A DNA stretch of 64,000 nucleotides from Salipiger pallidus (GTDB taxonomy: Bacteria > Pseudomonadota > Alphaproteobacteria > Rhodobacterales > Rhodobacteraceae), in NCBI RefSeq assembly GCF_014643635.1, contig NZ_BMJV01000001.1, positions 62,001 through 126,000 of the forward strand. Reading direction: 5' to 3'. The position numbers were made by a program, and so were the translations under genes. How positions within the stretch are numbered: position 1 is the stretch's first letter; each line of letters starts with the position of its first letter. The notes beneath the pieces are model-generated. The model was not told the origin of the DNA. It was given only the letters and a program-made list of their open reading frames with translations, and searched no databases. Shown here one piece after another: positions 44,954 through 54,573 of the stretch.

Positions 44954-46399
44954 ATGTCCGCCGCATCCTCCGCCGACACCCCGTCCACCGACCGCCCGGT
45001 TGTCACCCGTTTCGCCCCGTCGCCCACCGGCTACCTGCACATCGGCGGCGCCCGCACCGCCCTGTTCAACTGGCTCTACGCACGCGGCCGCGGTGGCCGT
45101 TTCCTGCTGCGCATCGAGGACACGGACCGTGCGCGTTCGACCCCCGAGGCAACGGCGGCAATCCTCAAGGGCTTGGCGTGGCTTGGCCTCGATCATGACG
45201 GCGAGGTGGTGAGCCAGTTCGAAGGCGCTGCCCGTCACGCTGAGGTGGTCAACGAACTGCTGGCCAAGGGTCAGGCCTACAAGTGCTTCTCGACCCAAGA
45301 GGAAATCGAGGCCTTCCGCGAAGCTGCCCGCGCCGAGGGCCGCAGCACCCTGTTCCGCAGCCCGTGGCGCGATGCCGATCCGGCGACCCACCCCGATGCG
45401 CCTTACGTGATCCGCCTGCGCACCGCCGAGGATGGCGAGACCGTCATCAACGACGAAGTTCAGGGCCGCGTCGCGATCCGCAACGATCAGCTTGACGACA
45501 TGATCCTGTTACGCTCGGATGGCACTCCGGTGTATATGCTGGCGGTGGTCGTGGACGACCACGACATGGGCGTGACCCATGTGATCCGGGGGGACGATCA
45601 CCTGAACAACGCGGCACGGCAGATGGGCATCTACACCGCCATGGGCTGGCCGCTGCCGGTCTATGCCCACATCCCGCTGATCCACGGCCCCGACGGCAAG
45701 AAGCTGTCGAAGCGCCACGGCGCCCTCGGGGTCGATGAATACCAGAAGATCGGCTACCCCGCCGCGGGCATGCGCAACTACCTGGCCCGCCTCGGCTGGA
45801 GCCACGGCGACGACGAATTCTTCACCGATGAGCAGGCGATGGAATGGTTCGATCTTGGCGGAATCGGCAAGGCCCCTGCACGGCTGGATTTCAAGAAGCT
45901 CGATCACGTCTGCGGACAGCACATCGCCGCCGCGGACGATGCTGCACTGCTGCATGAAATCGAGGCATTTCTTGACGTCACCGATCAGCCGGCACTTGAT
46001 GCGACGCAACGTGACGGCCTGACGCGCGGCATGTATTGCCTGAAAGAGCGCGCGAAAACGATCCCGGAACTGCTTGAAAAGGCTGAGTTCGTTCTGGCGA
46101 AAGCGCCGCTGCAGCCGGACGAGAAGGCGCAAAAGGCGTTGGATGATGTATCCCGTGGTATACTGGCGACATTGACGCCGCAGCTGCAAAGTGCTAGCTG
46201 GTCGCGGGATGAACTTGAGGGGTTGATGGCGGCGTTTGCCGAAGCACAGGGGACGAAGTTCGGCAAGCTTGCCGCCCCCCTGCGTGCCGCGCTTGCCGGC
46301 CGTGCCGTGACCCCTAGTGTATTCGACATGATGCTGGTGCTCGGCAAGGAGGAGACAATCCTTCGCATTGAGCAGGCAGCAACCCCGGCCGCCAGCTGA
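44954..46399 (+). CDS. gltX: Glutamate--tRNA ligase
   Basis: GltX (481 residues) charges tRNA-Glu. The HIGH-type motif is [20 protein letters not shown], the KMSKS-type motif is [12 protein letters not shown], and the helical anticodon-binding half is complete. AGAAGG precedes ATG 44954. It lies after the divergent comEC; the 188-base gap shows no clear feature. Many alphaproteobacteria carry two GltX types; specificity for tRNA-Gln cannot be judged here. Confidence 0.95.
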   Translation: MSAASSADTPSTDRPVVTRFAPSPTGYLHIGGARTALFNWLYARGRGGRFLLRIEDTDRARSTPEATAAILKGLAWLGLDHDGEVVSQFEGAARHAEVVNELLAKGQAYKCFSTQEEIEAFREAARAEGRSTLFRSPWRDADPATHPDAPYVIRLRTAEDGETVINDEVQGRVAIRNDQLDDMILLRSDGTPVYMLAVVVDDHDMGVTHVIRGDDHLNNAARQMGIYTAMGWPLPVYAHIPLIHGPDGKKLSKRHGALGVDEYQKIGYPAAGMRNYLARLGWSHGDDEFFTDEQAMEWFDLGGIGKAPARLDFKKLDHVCGQHIAAADDAALLHEIEAFLDVTDQPALDATQRDGLTRGMYCLKERAKTIPELLEKAEFVLAKAPLQPDEKAQKALDDVSRGILATLTPQLQSASWSRDELEGLMAAFAEAQGTKFGKLAAPLRAALAGRAVTPSVFDMMLVLGKEETILRIEQAATPAAS

Positions 46400-46473
46400 C
46401 GGCGACGGTCGGGGAATGGGCCTGACGGCGCTAACCTAGCGGACCGCAAGGCCATGTGCAGAATGATCGCCCA

Positions 46474-46491
46474 GGCGCAGCTCGCTGCGCC
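46474..46491 (+). terminator. Possible weak terminator between gltX and gltA
   Basis: GGCGCAG and CTGCGCC form a 7-pair stem around CTCG, followed by CCAGGCCTTTTC. The T run is short and offset, so it may be only a leader hairpin of gltA. Confidence 0.3.
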
Positions 46492-46520
46492 CAGGCCTTT
46501 TCGAAAGGAACGACGAAAGC

Positions 46521-47819
46521 ATGGCTGACACCCCGACCAAGACCGCAAAGCTGACAATCGACGACAAGAGCTTCGATCTGCCGATCTACTCGCCCACAGC
46601 AGGGCCGGATGTTCTCGACATCCGCAAGCTCTATGGCCAGGCGGGCGTGTTCACCTACGATCCGGGCTTCACCTCGACCGCGAGCTGCGACAGCACCATC
46701 ACGTTCATCGACGGTGACAAGGGCGAGCTGCTGCACCGGGGCTACCCGATCGACCAGCTGGCGGAAAAGTCGCATTACCTCGAGGTCTGCTATCTGCTGC
46801 TTTACGGCGAGCTGCCGTCGGCTGCCGAGCTTGAGAAATTCGAAAACACCATCACCCGCCACACCATGCTGCACGAACAGATGCAGTATTTCTTCCGTGG
46901 CTTTCGCCGTGACGCGCACCCGATGGCGACCATGGTGGGCGTGGTCGGTGCCATGTCGGCGTTCTACCATGACAGCACCGACATCGCCGATCCGCACCAG
47001 CGCGAGATCGCGTCGCACCGCCTCATTGCCAAGATGCCGACCATCGCGGCATGGGCCTACAAGTACTCGATCGGCCAGCCTTTCGTGTACCCGCGCAACG
47101 ATCTGAGCTATGCGGCAAACTTCCTGCACATGTGCTTCAGCGTTCCGGCCGAGGATTACCACGTCGATCCGATCCTGAGCCGCGCCATGGACCGGATCTT
47201 CACCCTGCACGCGGATCACGAGCAGAACGCTTCGACTTCGACGGTGCGTCTGGCATCGTCCTCGGGCGCGAACCCGTTCGCCTGCATCGCGGCTGGCATC
47301 GCCTGCCTCTGGGGCCCGGCACATGGCGGCGCCAACCAGGCTTGCCTCGAGATGCTCAAGGAAATCGGCACCCCCGACAAGATCCCCGAGTACATCGCCC
47401 GCGCCAAGGACAAGAACGATCCGTTCCGCCTCATGGGCTTCGGCCACCGCGTCTACAAGAACCACGACCCTCGCGCGACGGTGATGAAGAAGTCCGCGGA
47501 CGAGGTACTGGACCTGCTCGGGGTCGAGAACAACCCGATCCTCGCCACCGCTAAGGCGCTGGAAGAGGCCGCGCTCAAGGACGACTACTTCGCCGAGAAG
47601 AAGCTGTTCCCGAACGTCGACTTCTACTCGGGCATCATCCTCGAGGCGATGGGCTTCCCGACTTCGATGTTCACGCCGATCTTCGCGCTGTCGCGCACTG
47701 TCGGCTGGGTGTCGCAGTGGAAGGAAATGCTGAACGATCCGCAGAACAAGATCGGTCGTCCGCGCCAGCTGTACCTCGGCAGCACCACCCGCGACTACAC
47801 CGACATCGAGAACCGTTGA
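46521..47819 (+). CDS. gltA: Citrate synthase
   Basis: GltA (432 residues) is the hexameric, Gram-negative type that feeds acetyl-CoA into the TCA cycle. Motifs: the [23 protein letters not shown]-terminal domain, [17 protein letters not shown] with the catalytic His, [15 protein letters not shown], and [13 protein letters not shown]; the catalytic Asp lies in [23 protein letters not shown] precedes ATG 46521. Confidence 0.96.
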   Translation: MADTPTKTAKLTIDDKSFDLPIYSPTAGPDVLDIRKLYGQAGVFTYDPGFTSTASCDSTITFIDGDKGELLHRGYPIDQLAEKSHYLEVCYLLLYGELPSAAELEKFENTITRHTMLHEQMQYFFRGFRRDAHPMATMVGVVGAMSAFYHDSTDIADPHQREIASHRLIAKMPTIAAWAYKYSIGQPFVYPRNDLSYAANFLHMCFSVPAEDYHVDPILSRAMDRIFTLHADHEQNASTSTVRLASSSGANPFACIAAGIACLWGPAHGGANQACLEMLKEIGTPDKIPEYIARAKDKNDPFRLMGFGHRVYKNHDPRATVMKKSADEVLDLLGVENNPILATAKALEEAALKDDYFAEKKLFPNVDFYSGIILEAMGFPTSMFTPIFALSRTVGWVSQWKEMLNDPQNKIGRPRQLYLGSTTRDYTDIENR

Positions 47820-47841
47820 GTTCCGGTTTTCCAAGGACATG

Positions 47842-47873
47842 AAAGGCCGCCCTTAACTGGGCGGCCTTTTTTA
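47842..47873 (+). terminator. Terminator of gltA
   Basis: AAAGGCCGCCC and GGGCGGCCTTT pair around a 6-base loop and run into TTTTTT. Confidence 0.85.
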
Positions 47874-48003
47874 TGGGTGCGACATGGCGTGATCGGGCCT
47901 TGCGTCGAAGCGGTGGCATTGCATCCGCCCGGCAATGCAATAGATCAGGTCCCGAAGCCCGCAAGGCACCCTGCCAAGCCACTTCGCCGGGCAGCACCTC
48001 TTC

Positions 48004-48237
48004 TCAGTGTAGGCTGAGGATCACCGAGATGTCCCGCGCCGTCAGCCCGTCCATCAATTTGCGCTCGTCGCCGTTGAGGGTCTTGCCTTCGGCCACGCGG
48101 GCTTGGATCGTTTGAGCGATCTGGCTGGTCGACTGGTAATAAAGGTCGGGCTGTTCGCGGCTCAGCTCCTCGACCATCCGGGTGAGGATCACCTTCTGCC
48201 GTTCGGCATCGGTTTCGGATTTCTTTTCCTGCAGCAT
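48004..48237 (-). CDS. Small hypothetical protein (77 aa)
   Basis: A 77-residue charged, probably helical protein: VILTRMVEELSREQPDLYYQ, then IAQTIQARVAEGKTLNGDER and KLMDGLTARDISVILSLH. GAAAAGG lies shortly before ATG 48237. No known domain recognised and no membrane segment. It is downstream of the crotonase gene on the same strand. Confidence 0.5.
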   Translation of the reverse strand: MLQEKKSETDAERQKVILTRMVEELSREQPDLYYQSTSQIAQTIQARVAEGKTLNGDERKLMDGLTARDISVILSLH

Positions 48238-48304
48238 GGCGCACCTTTTCCTGAGCTTCTATTGAGATAGGCCCGCTGGCACGGGCGGTAAACCCCGAGG
48301 CGGC

Positions 48305-49081
48305 TCAGCGGCCTTCGAACTGCGGGGCGCGCTTGTCGAGGAAGGCCTCGACCCCTTCGCGAAAATCCTGCGTCCTGCCGCAGTCCCCCTGCAACTGCGC
48401 TTCCAGCGCAAGCTGGCCCGCAAGGTCATTCTCGAAGGCGCCGCGAAGGGCGGTCTTAATGCGGGCATAGGCTTCGGTGGGCCCGCTCGCCAGCTGTGCG
48501 GCGCGTGCCTTCCATGCAGCGTCGAACTCTTCGGAGGGAACCGCTTCCCAGATCATACCCCAGGCTTCGGCCTTGCGCGCCGGAATGCGGTCAGCGAAAA
48601 GCGCCGCACCCATGGCCTTGGCAAGACCCATCTGGCGCGGCAGGGCCCATGTGCCGCCCGCGTCGGGGATAAGGCCGATCCGCGTGAAGGCCTGCATGAA
48701 GAACGCGTCTTCCGAAGCAATCACCACGTCATGCACCAACGCAAGGTTCGCGCCGGCCCCCGCCGCCGCGCCGTTCACCGCAGCAATGGTCGGCACCGGG
48801 CAGTCCACGATGGCCTTCAGCATCGGCTCGTATTCCTCGCGCAGCACTGCCTCGAGATCGAGCTTCGCCACCGCGTCCCGGTCACCCAGATCCTGCCCCG
48901 AGCAGAATGCCCGGCCGTCGCCGGTCAGCACCACCACCCGCGCCTCGCGGCCACCCCGGCTGACGGCATCAGTGATCTCAGCCCGCATGGTGGTGTCGAG
49001 CGCGTTCATCACGTCGGGCCGCGCGAGAGTGATCTGCGCCACGCCATCTGTGAGGTCATAGCGAATGGTCGAATAGCTCAT
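48305..49081 (-). CDS. Enoyl-CoA hydratase/isomerase (crotonase family, PaaG-like)
   Basis: A 258-residue crotonase-fold enzyme. The oxyanion-hole segments are DGRAFCSGQDLGDRDAV and AAVNGAAAGAGANLALVHDVVIASEDAFF; FTRIGLIPDAGGTWALPRQMG follows. The pattern is close to 2-(1,2-epoxy-1,2-dihydrophenyl)acetyl-CoA isomerase (PaaG), but no other phenylacetate genes are nearby, so the substrate is open. ATG 49081 is used; 28 upstream codons in the frame look non-coding. Confidence 0.85.
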   Translation of the reverse strand: MSYSTIRYDLTDGVAQITLARPDVMNALDTTMRAEITDAVSRGGREARVVVLTGDGRAFCSGQDLGDRDAVAKLDLEAVLREEYEPMLKAIVDCPVPTIAAVNGAAAGAGANLALVHDVVIASEDAFFMQAFTRIGLIPDAGGTWALPRQMGLAKAMGAALFADRIPARKAEAWGMIWEAVPSEEFDAAWKARAAQLASGPTEAYARIKTALRGAFENDLAGQLALEAQLQGDCGRTQDFREGVEAFLDKRAPQFEGR

Positions 49082-49185
49082 CGGGGGTCTCCTGCCTCTC
49101 GTGTTGGGGCATGAAACACCGCCGACGCGCCCGGACAAAGCCAAACGCGGCGTCACAGCTCGCAAGTCAGGATATGACGTCAGGC

Positions 49186-49659
49186 CTAGCGGTCGGACCG
49201 ATCGAGGATCTCGCGCAGGCGCCGTTCCTCGTCCGCATCGAGCCGCGCCTCGGTGGGGGCATCGGCCCTTGCGCGGCCCCGCAGGTACACCGCACCGCCC
49301 CCAGCCGCCGCGACGAACAGCAGTGGCCCGGCCGCCCAGAGCAGCCAGTTCCAGCCGCCGGTGGTGGGCGACAGCAGCACAAATTCGCCATAACGATCCA
49401 CGAGATAGGCGATCACCTCTTCGTCACTGTCCCCGGCCACAAGCCGTTCGCGCACCAGCAGGCGCAAATCGCGCGCCAGCGCGGCATTGCTGTCGTCGAT
49501 GTTCTCGTTCTGGCAGACAAGGCAGCGCAGCCCCTTCGACAGCTCGCGCGCCCGCGCCTCGAGCGCGGGATCGTCGAGGATCTCGTCGGGCTGCACGGCG
49601 AACACCGGACCGCTGAGGCTTGCGGCAAGCGCAAGGGCGGTGACGAGACGGCGCATCAT
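49186..49659 (-). CDS. ccmH: Cytochrome c-type biogenesis protein CcmH
   Basis: CcmH (157 residues) is a periplasm-facing thiol protein that keeps apocytochrome c reduced for haem attachment. A signal peptide ends near PVFA; the redox motif is [14 protein letters not shown]; a membrane helix (about 105-130) is followed by an Arg/Glu-rich tail. It overlaps ccmF by ATGA. The fused CcmI part found in E. coli CcmH is absent. Confidence 0.93.
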   Translation of the reverse strand: MMRRLVTALALAASLSGPVFAVQPDEILDDPALEARARELSKGLRCLVCQNENIDDSNAALARDLRLLVRERLVAGDSDEEVIAYLVDRYGEFVLLSPTTGGWNWLLWAAGPLLFVAAAGGGAVYLRGRARADAPTEARLDADEERRLREILDRSDR

Positions 49660-51632
49660 TCTGCGGGCACTCCCTTTGCCGGGGCCGCCTTGCGCGCGCC
49701 CGCGGCAACGCGGAAACGACGGTCCGACAGGCTCAGCGCGCCGCCGAGGGCCATCAGGAACGCACCCCCCCAGATCCAGTTGGCAAGCGGCTTCACATAG
49801 ACCCGCATGGTCCAGCCGCCATCCTGCTGCCGGTCGCCAAGCACCACATAGATGTCACGCAAGAAGCGGTAGTCGATGGCGGCCTCGGTCGTGGGCATCT
49901 TGGCCACGGGATAGGTGCGCTTTTGCGGGTAGAGATGCGCGATCTCGCCGCCCTGCCCGTCTGCCTTGCGTACCGACACCTCGCCCTGATCGGCGAACCA
50001 GTTCGGCCCCTGAATGCGTTGCACATCCAGAAGGGTGATTTCGTAAGCGCCCACGGTGAACGGCTCGTTCAGGGACGCGGCGCGGATGTCTTCCTCCTGC
50101 CACGCCATGAGCCCGGCGATCCCCGCCATGGTCACCCCGAGGCCCGCATGGGCGACGACGCGGCCCCAGTCAGCGCGCGGCAGCCGAGCAAGCCGGCGCA
50201 GGTCCCGCGACTGCCCAAGCTTCGACAGGATGTCGATCACCGCGCCGCAAATCAGCCAGGTCCCGAGGAACATGCCGATGGGGCCCAGAAGGCTGCGCCC
50301 GGTCTGCATGGTCCAGAAAAGCGCTCCCACGGCCACGGCAAGTGCCAGCGCGGGTGCCAGTTGTCGCATGGCCCGGCCGACCTTGCCGCGCTTCCAGCCC
50401 AGCAGGGAGCCCAATGGCAGCAGCAGGCCTAGGATCACCATGAACGGCGTGAAGGCCATATTGAAGAACGGTGCCCCGACGCTCAGCTTGCGGTCAAAGG
50501 CCATTTCGGCCACCAGCGGCCACAGCGTGCCCACAAAGACCACGAAACAGGCCACCGCCAGCAGGATGTTGTTGGCCACCAGCGCGGATTCCCTGCTGAC
50601 CACGCCAAAAACGCCCTTGGCCTGCATGATACCCGCCCGCGCGGCGTAAAGCGTCAGCGCGCCGCCGGTAAAGATGACCAGGATGGCAAGGATGAACACG
50701 CCGCGCTCCGGGTCGGTGGCAAAGGCATGCACCGATGTCAGCACACCCGACCGGACGATGAAGGTGCCGATGAGCGAGAACCCGAAGGCAAGGATCGCCA
50801 GCAGTATGGTCCAGCTTTTCAGCGCCTCGCGCTTTTCCACGACGATGGCGGAATGCAGCAGGGCGGCGGCCAGAAGCCAGGGCATGAAGGACGCATTCTC
50901 GACCGGATCCCAGAACCAGAAACCGCCCCAGCCAAGCTCGTAATAGGCCCACCACGACCCCAGCGCGATGCCGATGGTCAGCATGACCCAGCTCAGCAAT
51001 GTCCAGGGCCGCACCCAGCGGCCCCAGGCGGCATCCACCCGACCCTCAATCAGCGCAGCCACGGCAAAGCTGAAGCAGATGCTCAGGCCCACGTAGCCGA
51101 GGTAAAGGAACGGCGGATGGAAGGCGAGACCGGGATCCTGCAGCAGAGGGTTGAGATCCTGCCCGTCAAAGGGCGGCGTCTCGAGCCGCAGGAACGGGTT
51201 CGAGGTCCACAGAATGAACGCATAAAAGGCGACCCCCACCATGGCCTGAACCGACAGCACCCGCGCCCGCAAGGTAGGCGGCAGGTTGCCCCCGAACCAC
51301 GCGGCCATGGCCCCGAACAGCGCAAGGATCAGCACCCACAGCAGCATCGAGCCCTCGTGGTTCCCCCAAACGCCGGAGATCTTGTAGAGCAGCGGTTTGG
51401 CCGAATGGCTGTTAAGCACCACCAACCGCAATGAGAAGTCGGAAACGATGAAGGCATGGGTCAGCGCGGCAAAACTGCCGGCGACCAGCAAAAGCTGCGC
51501 GGTGGCGGCAGGCTCGGCCACGGCCATCCAGCCGGGCAAGCGCCGTGACGCGCCGATCATCGGAACCACTGCCTGCACGCAGGCCACAAGAAACGCGAGG
51601 ATAAGCGCGAAATGTCCAAGTTCGGTAACCAT
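49656..51632 (-). CDS. ccmF: Haem lyase CcmF
   Basis: CcmF (658 residues) ligates haem to apocytochrome c in the system I pathway. It is a polytopic membrane protein with the WWD haem-handling motif in [20 protein letters not shown] and conserved His residues around it (for example [13 protein letters not shown]). ATG 51632 gives the normal start [12 protein letters not shown]. ccmE is not immediately upstream; the dispersed repeat and a holin gene lie there instead. Confidence 0.94.
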   Translation of the reverse strand: MVTELGHFALILAFLVACVQAVVPMIGASRRLPGWMAVAEPAATAQLLLVAGSFAALTHAFIVSDFSLRLVVLNSHSAKPLLYKISGVWGNHEGSMLLWVLILALFGAMAAWFGGNLPPTLRARVLSVQAMVGVAFYAFILWTSNPFLRLETPPFDGQDLNPLLQDPGLAFHPPFLYLGYVGLSICFSFAVAALIEGRVDAAWGRWVRPWTLLSWVMLTIGIALGSWWAYYELGWGGFWFWDPVENASFMPWLLAAALLHSAIVVEKREALKSWTILLAILAFGFSLIGTFIVRSGVLTSVHAFATDPERGVFILAILVIFTGGALTLYAARAGIMQAKGVFGVVSRESALVANNILLAVACFVVFVGTLWPLVAEMAFDRKLSVGAPFFNMAFTPFMVILGLLLPLGSLLGWKRGKVGRAMRQLAPALALAVAVGALFWTMQTGRSLLGPIGMFLGTWLICGAVIDILSKLGQSRDLRRLARLPRADWGRVVAHAGLGVTMAGIAGLMAWQEEDIRAASLNEPFTVGAYEITLLDVQRIQGPNWFADQGEVSVRKADGQGGEIAHLYPQKRTYPVAKMPTTEAAIDYRFLRDIYVVLGDRQQDGGWTMRVYVKPLANWIWGGAFLMALGGALSLSDRRFRVAAGARKAAPAKGVPAE

Positions 51633-51720
51633 GGCCCACCTATAGAAGAGGCGCGCCCTGCCCGACAATCGAAATCACGCAACCTGCAGGTAACGCTTTT
51701 GTCGCAGGGCGTTCTCTAGC

Positions 51721-51793
51721 CTTGGATTTCCTTTGACAAAAAATATCCCGGGGAGGAATGGCCGAAGGCCAGGAGGGGCAGCGCCCCTCACGG
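51721..51793. repeat. Dispersed 3'-end element, copy B
   Basis: The block contains TTTGACAAAAAATATCCCGG, then GGCCGAAGGCC and AGGGGCAGCGCCCCT. It begins three bases after the holin stop when read on the minus strand. The same core occurs at 18743 and 63400. Confidence 0.6.
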
Positions 51794-51795
51794 CG

Positions 51796-52392
51796 TCACG
51801 ATCCTCCCAGCGCCCGCCATTCGGCAAGCGCTGGGTTGTCACCGGCGCCTGCAAGTGGGTCTGGGGCGCCCCCGGCAGTCCAACCACCCCCGACAGTTGC
51901 AGCGCGATGGGCTTCGGCTTCTGCCCGCAGCGCCTCGAGCCCGCGCAGTTGTCCCATAACCTCGGGCACCGCCGCGACGGTAGCAGCCATCTCGCGGCGA
52001 AACTGCTGCCCCTTGGTCTGATGGCGCGCACCAAAGTAAAAGCCGACGATCGCCACAAGAAGCCACCACAGCGGCTCCGGCACAAGGGCGATGCCGGTCA
52101 TGCGCTCGGCGAACCATACCGGGTCCACCATGGCCGAAGTGAACAGCCCCAGCGTCCCAAGCGCCATCGCCGGGCGCGGCACACGGTTGAGCCCATCCAT
52201 GATCCGGTCGAACCGCGACTGCTTGGAGCGCGCAAGAAATTCCGCCGCGAACTGCTCCAGCGCTGCGTCCTGCAGTCCTGCATCGCGGCTTGCCTGCGCC
52301 TCGGCGTTAACCCTGAACACTTCGGCGGTGTCGCGGATCACGTTTGCACCGCCTCCGAACAGCAGTCCCATGAGCTTGTCGATCATCGCCAT
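51796..52392 (-). CDS. 3TM holin of gene-transfer-agent type
   Basis: A 198-residue protein resembling the GTA_holin_3TM family. It begins MIDKLMGLLFGGGANVIRDTAEVF, has a helical middle and hydrophobic spans AMALGTLGLFTSAMVDPVWF and LVPEPLWWLLVAIVGFYFGA, and a cytoplasmic C-terminal tail. It overlaps the muramidase gene by 10 bases. In Rhodobacter capsulatus a comparable holin/endolysin pair, placed away from the GTA structural genes, lyses producing cells. No head or tail genes are in this window. Confidence 0.75.
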   Translation of the reverse strand: MAMIDKLMGLLFGGGANVIRDTAEVFRVNAEAQASRDAGLQDAALEQFAAEFLARSKQSRFDRIMDGLNRVPRPAMALGTLGLFTSAMVDPVWFAERMTGIALVPEPLWWLLVAIVGFYFGARHQTKGQQFRREMAATVAAVPEVMGQLRGLEALRAEAEAHRAATVGGGWTAGGAPDPLAGAGDNPALAEWRALGGS

Positions 52393-53003
52393 GTCGCCAC
52401 CCGAGCCTGGAACTCCGCGTCGCTCATGTGAAAGCGGGGCGAGATGAACTGCTCGGCGCGCCGGATCCAGCCACCCTTCCCGCCTGCCCGGGTCCTCGCG
52501 TATTTTCGGCTTGCGGGGCGGGCATCGGCGAGTGTGAAATAGTAGTTGCGCCGGGCGATGCCATAGGCGTCGGCGATGTGGTCCGCCGCGCGGTCATGGG
52601 CGCGGCGGCAGGCAGCGATGGTGACCGGCCCGATGATGCCGTCGACACTTAGCCGTTCGCCCATCTCGATCAGCAGTCGCTGCAGGATCTTCACCGCGTT
52701 GGTGCCGGCGTTGACGTACATGTCGAAAACCGACGCATGCAGCGCTTCGGGCAATTCCTCGATCCGGGGGCGATCAAAATAGTCGCGCATGAATATCTCG
52801 ACCGCCTGCGCCCGGTCTAGTCCCTGCACGTCACGGGCATCGATGTCACCGTCACCGTCTAAGTCCATCCCGAGGCGGCGCATGGTGTGGATCGTAACGC
52901 CGTGGTTCGTGGCACCGCCAGGGTCATCAGGGTCATTCACATAGCCCCCCTCACGGGCGACGATCTGGTCGGCGATTTGCCGGACGTGGTTGGTTGCGGT
53001 CAT
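52383..53003 (-). CDS. Holin-associated N-acetylmuramidase (GH108)
   Basis: A 206-residue endolysin. The GH108 catalytic Glu18 is in IVAREGGYVNDPDDPGGATN; FDMYVNAGTNAVKILQRLL and VDGIIGPVTIAACRRAHD form the C-terminal peptidoglycan-binding part. It has no signal peptide, so it should need the holin encoded next to it. A short GDGDID stretch (about 50) could bind calcium. A CtrA-like half site (TTAA-N7-TTCC at 53087) lies upstream but is too weak to call. Confidence 0.85.
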   Translation of the reverse strand: MTATNHVRQIADQIVAREGGYVNDPDDPGGATNHGVTIHTMRRLGMDLDGDGDIDARDVQGLDRAQAVEIFMRDYFDRPRIEELPEALHASVFDMYVNAGTNAVKILQRLLIEMGERLSVDGIIGPVTIAACRRAHDRAADHIADAYGIARRNYYFTLADARPASRKYARTRAGGKGGWIRRAEQFISPRFHMSDAEFQARVATWR

Positions 53004-53122
53004 GTCAGCTCTCCCGCGGATCAGCCTCGGACAACGGGGACCCCAAACATGGGGGCTCCCCTGAGACAGAACTTGCCAACAGTTGGTTAACCGATCGTTC
53101 CACCACCGACCGGAGCCTGGTC

Positions 53123-53521
53123 ATGCAAGTTTTGACAGCCGATGAGATCATCAGCCTTCTTCGGCTCGCGCCTCAGCCGGAGGGTCGCCACTGCAGTCAG
53201 ACTTGGGCCATCCCACCGGCGCAGTGGACCAAGCGATCCTCGGGAGCCTGCACCCTTTTCCTTCTCAAGCGTTATGTGCGCAGCCACTGGCGCCGGGCCG
53301 GTGCCTACGAGATCTGGCTGAGGCACGCGGGCGCGCCGCTGGCGCTGGTAATCGCGCATACCGATGCGGATCCGCGCCGGGATCTGCGGCCGGGACCGAA
53401 CCTTCCATCAGGTGACTGACCGCAACAAGAGGTGCCCAGAGAACGGTGGCCGGCCGCGCGCAGCAAGGGGGGGACCGGATGCGTCTCAGCTGCACCGTCA
53501 CCCCCGGCTTCGACATTTGCT
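53123..53521 (+). pseudogene. Broken cupin (DUF985, Cupin_5) gene
   Basis: From ATG 53123 the frame reads LTADEIISLLRLAPQPEG, TLFLLKRYVRSHWRRAGAYE and HAGAPLALVIAHTDADPRRD, the pattern of DUF985 cupins, and is cut by TGA at 53417-53419. The same frame continues after the stop with QQEVPRERWPAARS, as in the family, and then a shift near the G run at 53466 is needed to read LSCTVTPGFDI, the usual C-terminal motif, ending at TAG 53519-53521. One nonsense change plus one frameshift explain the whole. Some metal-site residues (GGHYRQT-like, here GRHCSQT) are also altered. Confidence 0.7.
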
Positions 53522-53560
53522 AGTTGCGCGAAATGTCAGGGAAATTTCTATTCCAACACG

Positions 53561-53587
53561 AAAAAGGCCGGGGAACTCCCCGGCCTT
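53561..53587 (-). terminator. Terminator of the PRC-barrel gene
   Basis: On the plus strand AAAAAGGCCGGGGAACTCCC continues with CGGCCTT: a stem AAGGCCGGGGA/TCCCCGGCCTT. Read on the minus strand it ends in TTTTT, right after the stop at 53612. Confidence 0.8.
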
Positions 53588-53611
53588 CCTTCGAAACATG
53601 TGATGTGCCGA

Positions 53612-54457
53612 TCAGTTGGCGAAGGATTCGTCGACGTCGGGCATCTCCATCATCTGGTCTTTGGTGTAGTTGGTGACGATCACGTAGGTGCCATCATCGA
53701 TCGGCATCAGCTTCACGTCATCAAGCGAGATGTGGATGTGCTTGTCGCCAATGTCGAGGAAACCGCCGACTTCGGCAACAACGCCCTCGAGGGAACCGTC
53801 AGAGCTCAGAACGATGTCTTCGATCGAACCGACATTGTCCCAGTCTTCGGAGACCGTGTCATAGCCACCCATGTCGGAGCCCGATGCCATCTCATCATTG
53901 CCTTCGGGGGCCATGGTGCTGTCGCCTTGGGCCATCTCGGTGTCGGCGGTCGGCTCCATCGCGGCGTCGCCTTCAGCCATCTCGGCATCACCTTCCGTCG
54001 CCATGGTGGTGTCGCCTTCGGCAGCGGCAGCGTCGTCCATTTCGACGTCGCCTGCGTCAGCGTTGACGGCGTACACTGCACCACCAAGGATGTCACGGAC
54101 GCGGATCAGACCATCTTCGTCATTTGCGAAAAGATCACCGGTGTCGGCCATCGTTTCGTTCATCTCGGATCCGGCTTCATCAGCGGCCTGCTGCATTTCC
54201 TGGCCGGCTTCTTCCATCTCCTGACCAGCTTCGTCGGCAGCCTGTTCCATCTCCTGACCGGCTTCCTCAGCGCCGCCTTCGATGGCCTCACCGGTGTTTT
54301 CCGCAGCCTGCTCCGCGTTCTCGCCGGCCTGCTCCAGGTTCTGCTCAACCGAGCTGTCGGCTTCGTTCATGGTGGTGTTTTCGTCGGCGGTCTGGGCGTA
54401 ACCTGCGGTACCCGCGGTAAGCGCGATTGCAGCGACGGTCATGGTAAGGCGTTTCAT
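53612..54457 (-). CDS. Exported low-complexity PRC-barrel protein
   Basis: A 281-residue acidic protein from ATG 54457 (CGGAGG upstream). A signal peptide ends near GYAQT. Residues about 35-105 are a Glu/Gln/Ala-rich coiled coil with repeated EAGQEME/AADEAGQ units; about 145-200 is a Met/Glu/Gly/Asp-rich stretch of MATEGDAEMAEGD-type repeats. Two PRC-barrel-like parts (IRVRDILGGAVYAVN and VGSIEDIVLSSDGSLEGVVAEVGGFLDIG) flank this insert, so the barrel seems interrupted by it. It probably acts in the periplasm; role unknown, a stress or envelope function is a guess. Confidence 0.75.
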   Translation of the reverse strand: MKRLTMTVAAIALTAGTAGYAQTADENTTMNEADSSVEQNLEQAGENAEQAAENTGEAIEGGAEEAGQEMEQAADEAGQEMEEAGQEMQQAADEAGSEMNETMADTGDLFANDEDGLIRVRDILGGAVYAVNADAGDVEMDDAAAAEGDTTMATEGDAEMAEGDAAMEPTADTEMAQGDSTMAPEGNDEMASGSDMGGYDTVSEDWDNVGSIEDIVLSSDGSLEGVVAEVGGFLDIGDKHIHISLDDVKLMPIDDGTYVIVTNYTKDQMMEMPDVDESFAN

Positions 54458-54551
54458 CGTGAAGTTCCTCCGTTTGGTGTCGTCATTGTCGACGTCTGCC
54501 CACACAACACGCGAAAAGCGGGCACCGTTCCTCACGACACCCGCTTTCCTA

Positions 54552-54567
54552 ATGACAAAATTGTCAT
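54552..54567. promoter_or_regulatory. Inverted repeat upstream of the PRC-barrel gene
   Basis: ATGACAA and TTGTCAT flank AA. It lies between the pgi stop and the PRC-barrel start (95 bases upstream of it) and could be an operator. No regulator is recognised. Confidence 0.35.
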
Positions 54568-54573
54568 GGAACT

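Noticed and set aside
53080-53102. CtrA site upstream of the muramidase gene
   Set aside because: TTAA-N7-TTCC matches only one half of the TTAA-N7-TTAA consensus; too weak to list.
54495-54535. GGAAC-type ECF sigma promoter upstream of the PRC-barrel gene
   Set aside because: On the minus strand GGAAC is followed after 17 bases by TGTT, not CGTT, and the general stress EcfG system is uncommon in Rhodobacterales.
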